From JAXIHJ01 sp034189755 (GTDB lineage: Bacteria > Planctomycetota > Phycisphaerae > SM23-33), in contig JAXIHJ010000064.1 of NCBI GenBank assembly GCA_034189755.1, forward strand, positions 1-13,009: a stretch of DNA of 13,009 nucleotides, written 5' to 3'. The notes beneath the pieces are model-generated. The model ran no database searches. It worked only from the letters and a program-made list of their open reading frames with translations, and was not told the DNA's origin. A program made the position numbers and the translations under genes. Below are positions 6,391 to 11,979 of the stretch, piece after piece; position 1 is the stretch's first letter, and each line of letters opens with the position of its first letter.

Positions 6391-7459
6391 CGGTCTTATC
6401 CGTCAAGCCGGCGGTCAGCACAGCGTAAATCCTATGGAGCTTTCTGCGGCAGGCGTCCGGCGAAAAAAAACGTTGCGCCTGCTGCTGAGCTGCCCGCCCC
6501 AGCCGTTTTGCCAGGTCCGGTTCTTCCAGTAGTCGCAGCACGGCCGTGGCCGCTGCATGTGGATTACCCGGCGGCACAAGCAGCGCCGCCCGGCCGTCGG
6601 CAACGCATTGGGTCGCTTCCGGCGTGGCTGAGCAAACGATGGGCAGCCCGGCCGCCATCGCCGCGGCCAGGGTTGAGACGCCGCAGTCGCGACGCTGAAG
6701 GAACACAGCCACGTCCGCCGCAGCCAAGGCGTCCGCCAGGTCGATCCTGTCTTCCGTTAGGAACACGTCGCCGTCGTAGCCTGTTGTAGCGGCAAAGGAT
6801 TTCACACCGGCCCGCGCGGGCCCGCCGCCGGGCAGCAGAAGCCGAACGTCCGAAAGAATCTGGCGAAGGATTCCATGAACCCACGAAGCGATCTTGTGGC
6901 CGGCGGCCGGCGTCATCTCAGCGGGGGCGACGATAAGCCGCTCCGCGTCGCTGAGGCCCAGATGCCGGCGCGTACGTAAGCGGCGTTCGTCCTTGTTGTC
7001 GATAAGTTCGGCAGCCGGCGGCAGCACATGAACCGCCTCATCGGGCGCTCCCCGGCCCAGCAGCGCACGCCGGGCAACTTGCATCGGCACGCCAACGTGG
7101 AACCTGCCCCGGCTGAGCGATTTGACCATGTCTGACAGTGTGTTTTTCGGCGGCAGGTTAGGGATCGAGACCAGCGGTTTCCGGCCGGTTTGGCGCCCGG
7201 CCAGGCAGCCGGCGCGGGTTGCGTCGAGCGACCATGTGTGGATGAGGTCTACGCGCCCGGCGAGGCTGCGCATTCGCCGGCCGCACAATACCGCCGATCC
7301 GAGGGGGCGGTGAACCTGCTTGATCTGTGGGCCAAGGCCCCGATATCGCGGCGCCACCCCTGCCGAGGCGACCACGTCGTCGGCGCCCGCCAGCAGGGAC
7401 AACTGGGCCAGGGCCTCGGCCGCCGTGGCCGTGTCGATAATATGCAGCACACGCATCAT
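6374..7459 (-). CDS. Glycosyltransferase family 4-like protein
   Basis: About 361 aa with the two-domain GT-B layout. The N-terminal part starts MRVLHIID and contains DLIHTWSLDATRAG (71-84), matching the 'D(V/L)iH.h...a...' pattern of GT4. The C-terminal part has RLIVAPAEMTPAAGHKI (like 'G.l...KG...li'), VRLLLPGGGPAR, ALAAADVAVFLQRRD and AAGLPIVCSATPEATQCVADGRAALLVPPGN. The EX7E catalytic/donor-binding motif is altered: the first Glu position is D258 and the second is A266. The sugar and acceptor cannot be told. Start choice is uncertain: Met codons at 7471, 7459 and 7456 (and TTG at 7495) are all in frame and none has a Shine-Dalgarno. 7459 is chosen because the family begins just before the first strand. 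The stop overlaps the kinase start by 17 nt. Confidence 0.82.
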   Translation of the reverse strand: MMRVLHIIDTATAAEALAQLSLLAGADDVVASAGVAPRYRGLGPQIKQVHRPLGSAVLCGRRMRSLAGRVDLIHTWSLDATRAGCLAGRQTGRKPLVSIPNLPPKNTLSDMVKSLSRGRFHVGVPMQVARRALLGRGAPDEAVHVLPPAAELIDNKDERRLRTRRHLGLSDAERLIVAPAEMTPAAGHKIASWVHGILRQILSDVRLLLPGGGPARAGVKSFAATTGYDGDVFLTEDRIDLADALAAADVAVFLQRRDCGVSTLAAAMAAGLPIVCSATPEATQCVADGRAALLVPPGNPHAAATAVLRLLEEPDLAKRLGRAAQQQAQRFFSPDACRRKLHRIYAVLTAGLTDKTDAPDH

Positions 7460-7541
7460 GGTGGGAATCATACGTTGCAACGCCGACCCACACAAGCAGC
7501 CAACGCTGCCAGAATGAAAACCTTGGCCACAGTGCGGCGAT

Positions 7542-8219
7542 TCAGTAAGAACCGCCGGCCTTTACGTGGCCGTCGAAATAGGTGTATTCCGTAATCGGCA
7601 CGTCGATGGACATCTTCAGTGCGGTGCGCCCCTCGATGCGCCGGATCAGGAACGGCCCTTCGTAGATGATCTCGTTCTCGTACCAGAACCGGATGCTGCC
7701 TGAGACGTTGTTCATGTGCCGGGCGGAGCGGTTTTTCACTTGGAAGGTGGCTTTTATGCCGTCGCCGCTGCGGATGACCTCGATGTCGTCCACTGAGATG
7801 TCCTGGTCCATCTTGATGCGTTCCAGGGTGGTCTCGGGCAGATGCTCCTCGTAAAACTGCGCCTGTTTCAGGGTGGCGCTGAGTTCTCGCTCCAGTTGCT
7901 TGCAGCGGTCGTAGTAGTACTGGGCGCTTTTCTTCGGCGCGTTGTCTGCCTCGCCCGCCCCTGCATAACCGGGCAGTCCCTTGGCGATGGCTTTATTCCG
8001 CTGGAAGCGATTGACCTCCTCCAAATCACGGTTTTTTACCTTCAGTGCGTTATTCTGACGCACCGTGTCGGCCAGTTCATCTTTGACGGTGCTTACATGC
8101 ATCCACGAAACCACCGCTATGAGGAACATAACCACGCACATCACGCCCAGAACGATTGCGGCGACGTTCATCTTCGTTGGTGTTCTGCGGTACGTGCCGT
8201 GAGTCTGATCCTGTTGCAT
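7542..8219 (-). CDS. Membrane-anchored coiled-coil protein of unknown function
   Basis: A 225-aa protein that I do not recognise. Residues 1-16 are polar and probably cytoplasmic. Residues about 18-40 form a single membrane helix. Residues 42-75 and 98-122 are predicted helical or coiled coil (KDELADTVRQNNALKVKNRDLEE; YYYDRCKQLERELSATLKQ). Residues about 140-225 look like a beta-sandwich domain (DDIEVIRSGDGIKATFQVKN ... GSIRFWYENEIIYEGPF), similar in style to FxLYD/Ig-like extracytoplasmic domains. The frame opens at 8273, but the promoter covers that point and the Met at 8219 has AAAGG 8 nt upstream, so 8219 is the start. It lies 82 nt ahead of the GT4 gene and probably heads the envelope cluster. 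It could be a scaffold for the glycan enzymes or an unrelated envelope protein. Confidence 0.75.
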   Translation of the reverse strand: MQQDQTHGTYRRTPTKMNVAAIVLGVMCVVMFLIAVVSWMHVSTVKDELADTVRQNNALKVKNRDLEEVNRFQRNKAIAKGLPGYAGAGEADNAPKKSAQYYYDRCKQLERELSATLKQAQFYEEHLPETTLERIKMDQDISVDDIEVIRSGDGIKATFQVKNRSARHMNNVSGSIRFWYENEIIYEGPFLIRRIEGRTALKMSIDVPITEYTYFDGHVKAGGSY

Positions 8220-8244
8220 TCTAGAGACCTTTCCGCCCACAATA

Positions 8245-8273
8245 TTTATGCGCGCACCGGCTGCCGAAGTCAA
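8245..8273 (-). promoter_or_regulatory. Promoter of the coiled-coil protein / envelope cluster
   Basis: TTGACT (8273-8268) and CATAAA (8250-8245) lie 17 nt apart on the minus strand. The predicted transcript start near 8238 is about 18 nt ahead of the ATG at 8219 and just clears its AAAGG ribosome-binding site. No other clear promoter is seen before the GT4, kinase and GT9 genes, so this is the best candidate for the whole cluster. Confidence 0.5.
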
Positions 8274-8291
8274 CCGGCTTAGGGACTCTTA

Positions 8292-8320
8292 TAACAAACC
8301 CGGCGCTTCCGGTGTACAAT
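8292..8320 (+). promoter_or_regulatory. Putative nikR promoter
   Basis: The -10 TACAAT (8315-8320) with 17-nt spacing to a poor -35, TAACAA (8292-8297), puts the start near 8327, directly ahead of the AAAGGA ribosome-binding site. The poor -35 suggests weak or activator-dependent expression. No clear NikR-type operator is seen here. Confidence 0.4.
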
Positions 8321-8341
8321 TAGCGGTGAAAGGAAACACTC

Positions 8342-8752
8342 ATGAGCGAACTGACCAGAACAACGCTGGCTATTGATCTCGGCCTGCTGGAGAAATTCGA
8401 CGCGTGGCTGGCCGGCCACGGCTACACGAACCGCAGCGAGGCCATGCGAGATTTAATACATGGTGCGCTGACGGAAAGTAAGTGGGACAACCCCCGGGCG
8501 AAGGTGGCCGCTACGCTGAGCGTCATCTACGATCATGGCGAACGCGCACTTGCCCAGCGGGTTACACACCTTCAGCACGCCGACCACCACGCCGTCCTGT
8601 GCAGCCAGCACATTCATCTGGACCACGACCGTTGCCTGGAGGTAATTATCATGCGTGGCACGGCGGCCCAGCTTCGCCGCCTGGCGGACAACATCATTTC
8701 CACCCGTGGCGTACGCGCAGGCAAACTGACGCTTATGAGCACAAATCTCTGA
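8342..8752 (+). CDS. nikR: Nickel-responsive transcriptional regulator NikR
   Basis: A 136-aa protein of the normal length for NikR. The N-terminal ribbon-helix-helix (about 4-48: LTRTTLAIDLGLLEKFDAWL ... NRSEAMRDLIHGAL) binds DNA. The C-terminal ACT-like domain (about 54-134) binds nickel and forms the tetramer. The high-affinity square-planar Ni site is complete: H79, H90, H92 and C98, matching E. coli H76, H87, H89 and C95 with a constant +3 offset. In Ni-replete cells NikR represses nickel uptake genes and in some species activates urease or controls hydrogenase. AAAGGA lies about 8 nt before the ATG. No nickel transporter or nickel enzyme gene is within the window, so the targets are elsewhere. 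The gene converges on the phage-type repressor gene. Confidence 0.95.
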   Translation: MSELTRTTLAIDLGLLEKFDAWLAGHGYTNRSEAMRDLIHGALTESKWDNPRAKVAATLSVIYDHGERALAQRVTHLQHADHHAVLCSQHIHLDHDRCLEVIIMRGTAAQLRRLADNIISTRGVRAGKLTLMSTNL

Positions 8753-8797
8753 ACAGGCGGCGACGTGCCATATCGCTTGTTAATCCTGATGGACATA

Positions 8798-8823
8798 AGC
8801 CCACGGAAAGCTTTCCGTGGGCT
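8798..8823. terminator. 26-bp perfect palindrome between convergent genes, likely bidirectional terminator
   Basis: The arm AGCCCACGGAAAG (8798-8810) is followed directly by its exact reverse complement (8811-8823). The RNA hairpin would have an 11-bp stem and a 4-nt loop on either strand. It lies 45 nt after the nikR stop and 59 nt after the repressor stop, as expected for a shared terminator. Neither strand has a U-tract after it, so termination may be less efficient or use another mechanism. A role as a protein-binding or element-boundary site cannot be excluded. Confidence 0.55.
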
Positions 8824-8882
8824 ATAGGATAATTTATGAAGTTAATGTTCCTCACGAGACGCTGCGATTTTTCGTGAAGTGC

Positions 8883-9680
8883 TTAACCCGACCCCAGCCG
8901 TTCGATCCGAAATACCGCCGGCCAAAGGCCCGTAATCTGCTCCGGAGAATAACTTGCAGCCGGATACGCACTGTTAAGCGGCTGGAGACGAATCGTTTGG
9001 GCGTCGTCCATGTAAAATCTCTTGAAGGTGGTCGAGTTGTCGTGGCCGAAGCGGACGAAACAATCGTCGCCGCTGCGGGCGGGCGTGTTCGGCGAGAATA
9101 TGACGATGTCGCCCTGATGGTAGTTAGGCTCCATGGAGTCGCCCACCACTCGGGTGGCGAAAGCTTGCGGGTCATGCAAGTCGGGACAGCGAATGTATTC
9201 GTCGGCCACCGACGGGGGATAATCCAGGTCGGTAAAATCGCTCGGATAGCCCGCCGCCACCTTGTTGATGACCGGCACGACCGTACCGGCCGACAAAGGT
9301 TTGATGTTGCCGCCGGCGTCCTGCGCCGGCGAGCCAACCAATGCGTCGAGGTCGATACCCCCGCCTGCCTTCCTGGGGCCGTTAGCCAGTAACTCCTTCA
9401 GCACGCTGCGAAGCTTCTGGACCTCGGCCTCGAGCATTTCATGTTCCTGCCGGACGTCAACGGGTGTGCGGGCCATGTGGGCCAGCCTGGTCAACTCGCC
9501 GGGCGGAAAGTTCAACGCAGATTCCAAACTCTTGAGAATGCCGTCGGTAGGGGGGTTCTTCGCCTTGGCGGTCTCTATGTTCGACAGGTACGGCTTGGAT
9601 ATCCTTACCTGGGCGGCCAGTTGATCCTGCGTTAGCGAAAGCGCCTCACGGCGCTTGCGGATAATCTTGCCGAGACTCAT
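8883..9680 (-). CDS. Phage-type repressor: XRE HTH with S24/LexA-like autoprotease domain
   Basis: A 265-aa protein. Residues about 5-62 form an XRE helix-turn-helix (IIRKRREALSLTQDQLAAQVRISKPYLSNIE). Residues 76-100 are a probable short coiled coil (RQEHEMLEAEVQKLRSVLKELL). Residues about 134-255 form an S24 peptidase domain. The self-cleavage Ala-Gly is A143-G144 (KVAAGYP), the nucleophile is S182 in GDSMEPNYHQGDIVIF and the general base is K220 in TTFKRFY. All parts needed for RecA-stimulated self-cleavage are present, so it should be a DNA-damage-inducible repressor like lambda CI. The Shine-Dalgarno GGGGA is 9 nt from the ATG. It faces the nikR gene and diverges from the phage-like operon; the 270-bp region between holds its likely operators. 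Confidence 0.93.
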   Translation of the reverse strand: MSLGKIIRKRREALSLTQDQLAAQVRISKPYLSNIETAKAKNPPTDGILKSLESALNFPPGELTRLAHMARTPVDVRQEHEMLEAEVQKLRSVLKELLANGPRKAGGGIDLDALVGSPAQDAGGNIKPLSAGTVVPVINKVAAGYPSDFTDLDYPPSVADEYIRCPDLHDPQAFATRVVGDSMEPNYHQGDIVIFSPNTPARSGDDCFVRFGHDNSTTFKRFYMDDAQTIRLQPLNSAYPAASYSPEQITGLWPAVFRIERLGSG

Positions 9681-9738
9681 TGTTCAAATTCCCCTTAATC
9701 TGATTGGTTGCACAAGCAGCTAACTCCCTAAGTTCAGG

Positions 9739-9766
9739 ACTATCCTAGACATTCTTCGGTTTGCAA
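9739..9766 (-). promoter_or_regulatory. Putative repressor promoter with overlapping operator
   Basis: TTGCAA (9766-9761) and GATAGT (9744-9739) lie 16 nt apart on the minus strand, about 58 nt ahead of the repressor ATG. The -10 overlaps the 11-bp palindrome AGGACTATCCT (9736-9746), which would allow autorepression. This is a consensus match only. Confidence 0.35.
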
Positions 9767-9819
9767 CAAGGAAAATAGCAAAAAAAGTTGCTGAAATAGA
9801 AAATTTAACCAAAAATATG

Positions 9820-9849
9820 TTGACTTTGTATGTTATTTAATTATCATAC
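9820..9849 (+). promoter_or_regulatory. Rightward promoter of the phage-like operon with operator-like inverted repeat
   Basis: TTGACT (9820-9825) and TATCAT (9842-9847) lie 16 nt apart. The 22-bp inverted repeat with arms GTATG (9828-9832) and CATAC (9845-9849) fills the space between the two boxes, so a bound repressor would block polymerase. The leader to the ATG at 9951 would be about 97 nt. Confidence 0.5.
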
Positions 9850-9950
9850 AGAATATAAAGATTGTCAATCGGGTCTATATGGGTGTTCATTAGTGATGGG
9901 TGGCCTCGCAGGCAAATCAGTTATAACCCCCTTGGAAATAATAAGTTAAT

Positions 9951-10403
9951 ATGCCTTTGTCGCTGAGGGAAAATATCGTTCAGTCCCGCAGATTGCCTCA
10001 GGATGAGGAGATTCTGTGCGGCAGGGCGGAATTGCTGGCGCCGGCCGACAGGGACCTGGTCATGGCGGTTTTGATTCGCAATGAATCGCCCCGCCTGCTG
10101 GGAAGGCTTAGCGGCCTGGGTTCCCGGGCGGTTAGAGAACGAGTCAAGCGGCTGGGGCGGCGGCTTTGCAGCCGACGGTTCCTGGATGCCGCCAGGGCGC
10201 TGGCGTATTTGGCGCCGGAAGATGCCAGGCTTGCGAGGCTGTGGTTCTGTCAGGCCGTCCCGCAGCGGGAAATTTGCCGGAGGATGGACATCAGTATCCA
10301 TAGCCTTCGGAGAAGATTGGATCGTCTCAGCGCCCAGATTGCGACGCTCCGGCGCGTCTTTCAAAATGGTCGGGCGGTGGTTCATCGAGGTGGAGGAAGG
10401 TGA
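9951..10403 (+). CDS. Small phage-like protein with two tandem HTH-like (sigma region 4-like) repeats
   Basis: A 150-aa very basic, arginine-rich protein that I do not recognise as a named family. Residues 29-68 and 87-126 are two gapless 40-residue units that both begin LAPxDxxL and end RxRxxRL, with 11 identical positions. Each reads as helices with a helix-turn-helix-like end (EICRRMDISIHSLRRRLDRL in the second), in the style of sigma region 4 or a small phage transcription factor. Its place as first gene after the rightward promoter fits a transcriptional regulator. The ATG at 9951 has no strong Shine-Dalgarno (GGAAATAATAAG upstream), so the start is fairly uncertain. The last 77 nt overlap the 3' end of the ASCH gene on the other strand. 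Confidence 0.6.
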   Translation: MPLSLRENIVQSRRLPQDEEILCGRAELLAPADRDLVMAVLIRNESPRLLGRLSGLGSRAVRERVKRLGRRLCSRRFLDAARALAYLAPEDARLARLWFCQAVPQREICRRMDISIHSLRRRLDRLSAQIATLRRVFQNGRAVVHRGGGR

Positions 10404-10686
10404 AGTGAATCTGATAAAGCTTTCGACCTTTTCGTTTGTCTGCGGGGTACATCTTGTCGAGGGCCTTTCGCAGCGCGGTGAGATTTTCAAATCCGTCCTG
10501 CCGCGCGTCGGCATCGGACAGTTTGGCCTGTCCCACGCAGCGGACCTTATCGATTCGCAGTTTTCCGAGGCCGGAAATGCGACATACGGCGCCCTCGCGC
10601 ACATGGGGCCGACGCCAGTAGCGGAGTGTGGTGGTCTTTCGGCCGCTGCGAATGGCGTCGAAGAACATCTTCTTCATCAGGAGCAT
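10327..10686 (-). CDS. ASCH domain-containing protein
   Basis: A 119-aa protein. The ASCH pattern is clear: MLLMKKMFFDAIRSGRKTTTLR (1-22) with the conserved GxKTxTxR loop, then VREGAVCRISGLGKLRIDKV (29-48), DADARQDGFENLTALRKALDKMY (58-80) and the closing strand YQIHFTFL (91-98). ASCH is a PUA-related beta-barrel thought to bind RNA or modified nucleotides; the family also includes a cytidine-amidohydrolase (YqfB). The start at 10686 has AAGGA 7 nt upstream. The gene reads against its neighbours: it starts 4 bp from the divergent ABC-GNAT start and its tail (after the domain) overlaps the HTH-repeat gene by 77 nt. The open frame upstream of 10686 is antisense to ABC-GNAT and is not part of the protein. 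Confidence 0.85.
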   Translation of the reverse strand: MLLMKKMFFDAIRSGRKTTTLRYWRRPHVREGAVCRISGLGKLRIDKVRCVGQAKLSDADARQDGFENLTALRKALDKMYPADKRKGRKLYQIHFTFLHLDEPPPDHFERRAGASQSGR

Positions 10687-10690
10687 GGCA

Positions 10691-11947
10691 ATGTCCTTAA
10701 AGTCCCGGTCGATGGTCGTCCCCAAGAAGCCTGATTGGACCGTCCGTGTCAATGCGGAAATTCGGCGGACCATTTCCGCCGGCTCGGACGCAGCCTGCGT
10801 AGCGGCTATGTTCGGCCTGTCGCGGACCAGGCGTGAGCGGCTGTATGACAATTTTGAACTGACGATCCGCCCGGGCGAGATTATCGCGGTGGTGGGACCG
10901 TCGGGTTCGGGCAAGAGCGTGCTGCTGCGCCACGTCGCCAGGCAGGTTCCCGATGCCATCCGGCTGCGGGCCGACGGGCTGAGACGCTGCGAGCAGCCGG
11001 CGGTGTCCATGCTGCGGGGCGGCGAGTTGTCGCAGCGGCTGGAGGTGCTCTCACGTTGTGGATTGGCCGAGGCGACGGCGCTGGTAACTGCGGCGAAGGG
11101 ACTTTCCGGCGGGCAGTTGCACCGTCTGGCCTTGGCGCTGGCGCTGCACCGGGCGCGTCGTCGCAACCGGCCGACGCTGGTGGTGGCCGATGAGTTTGCC
11201 GCCTTGCTGGACCGGACGACCGCGGACATGTTGTGTCGCAGGCTCCGAAGGCTCGTCAGCGGTTCGGCTGTGGCGATTCTGTTGGCCACTCCGCGTATTG
11301 AGCTGCTGGCTGAACTTCACCCGGATGGCACAATCATAAAGTCCCTGGGCGGCCCCGCCTGTACGGTAAAGCCGACCCGCCGTTGCAAAAACGCACCGGC
11401 CGTCTCGGACCCCGGGCTATGGGCGATCCGCCGGGGAACGATTGCCGATTACAAGCCGTTGGCCGGGTTTCATTATCTCGCCGGGCCGCCGGCGGCGCAC
11501 AAGCGTGTCTACGTGATTCGCAGGCCCCGTCGAGGCTCAAACGCGGACCGGCTGGCCCTGCCGGAGTTGGCGGGTGTTTTGGTCGTCTCTCCGCCGGTGT
11601 TGCAATGCCGCGGGAGGAATGTTGCCACTGACGGGCGATATGTTCCGTCGCACGGCCTCCGCACGCGCCGCCAGGCCGCCGCGCTGCTGAACGCCGAGAT
11701 AGAGACTATATCCCGCGTCGTGGTTCACCCGATCTTTCGCGGCTGCGGATTGGCCGTGCGCCTGGTCCGCCATGCGCTGGGCTGCGCCGAGACGCCCTGG
11801 ATGGAGGCCCTGGCGGCTATGGGCGGTTTGCATCCGTTCCTGGAAAAGGCCGGCATGACCGCCCACGGCCGCTTCTGCGGCTGCACTAAAAAGTACTTCT
11901 ACTACCTCTCGCGGACCCGTCGGGCGCAGGTGACTAAGGGCGAATGA
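10691..11947 (+). CDS. ABC-type ATPase fused to GNAT acetyltransferase domain (COG2401-like)
   Basis: A 418-aa protein. The ABC ATPase occupies about 40-215: Walker A GPSGSGKS (69-76), Q-loop candidate Q102, signature LSGGQ (138-142), Walker B TLVVADEF (D167, E168) and D-loop ALLD (171-174). The switch His is absent (LLATPRIE at 197-204), and the Walker A-to-signature distance is only about 62 residues, so the helical subdomain is short. A GNAT domain occupies about 235-405, with the acetyl-CoA loop in VVVHPIFRGCGLAVRLV (343-359; R350-G-C-G353) and FLEKAGM. No membrane segment is seen, so it is not a transporter. The architecture matches COG2401, whose substrate is unknown. The start at 10691 has AGGAG 7 nt upstream, inside the ASCH gene. 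The TGA overlaps an in-frame terminase ATG (ATGA). Confidence 0.88.
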   Translation: MSLKSRSMVVPKKPDWTVRVNAEIRRTISAGSDAACVAAMFGLSRTRRERLYDNFELTIRPGEIIAVVGPSGSGKSVLLRHVARQVPDAIRLRADGLRRCEQPAVSMLRGGELSQRLEVLSRCGLAEATALVTAAKGLSGGQLHRLALALALHRARRRNRPTLVVADEFAALLDRTTADMLCRRLRRLVSGSAVAILLATPRIELLAELHPDGTIIKSLGGPACTVKPTRRCKNAPAVSDPGLWAIRRGTIADYKPLAGFHYLAGPPAAHKRVYVIRRPRRGSNADRLALPELAGVLVVSPPVLQCRGRNVATDGRYVPSHGLRTRRQAAALLNAEIETISRVVVHPIFRGCGLAVRLVRHALGCAETPWMEALAAMGGLHPFLEKAGMTAHGRFCGCTKKYFYYLSRTRRAQVTKGE

Positions 11948-11979
11948 CCCGGTCCGGAATTGCCCGGAAGGAGAAATCA

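Larger units (their letters stand above)
9681..9950. promoter_or_regulatory. AT-rich divergent control region of the phage-like element
   Basis: This 270-bp stretch has no convincing gene and is much richer in A/T than its surroundings (especially 9770-9870). It contains a rightward promoter (9820-9847), a leftward promoter candidate (9739-9766) and several palindromes: AGGA-CTA-TCCT at 9736-9746, GTATG-N12-CATAC at 9828-9849, ATTG-T-CAAT at 9871-9879 and GCCT-CGC-AGGC at 9903-9913. The first two lie on top of the leftward -10 and between the rightward -35 and -10, so they are operator candidates for the repressor. Confidence 0.55.

Noticed and set aside
7491..9722. Short direct repeat CACAAGCAGC(C/T)AAC at about 7491 and 9711 as attachment sites
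   Set aside because: Only about 14 nt with a mismatch, and one copy is between envelope-cluster genes; it does not bracket the phage-like genes.
9828..9849. GTATG/TCATAC arms resembling NikR half-sites
   Set aside because: The hexamers are 10 nt apart, not the 16 nt of the known NikR operator, and the site lies in the phage switch rather than by a nickel gene.
9896..9949. 17-codon ORF ending just before the HTH-repeat gene, possible leader peptide
   Set aside because: No ribosome-binding site, no attenuator-type structure and no codon pattern supporting it.
10687..11289. Upstream extension of the ASCH reading frame to 320 aa
   Set aside because: It is antisense to the clearly recognisable ABC ATPase motifs, has a serine/arginine-rich random composition, and a proper ribosome-binding site and ASCH N-terminus occur at 10686.
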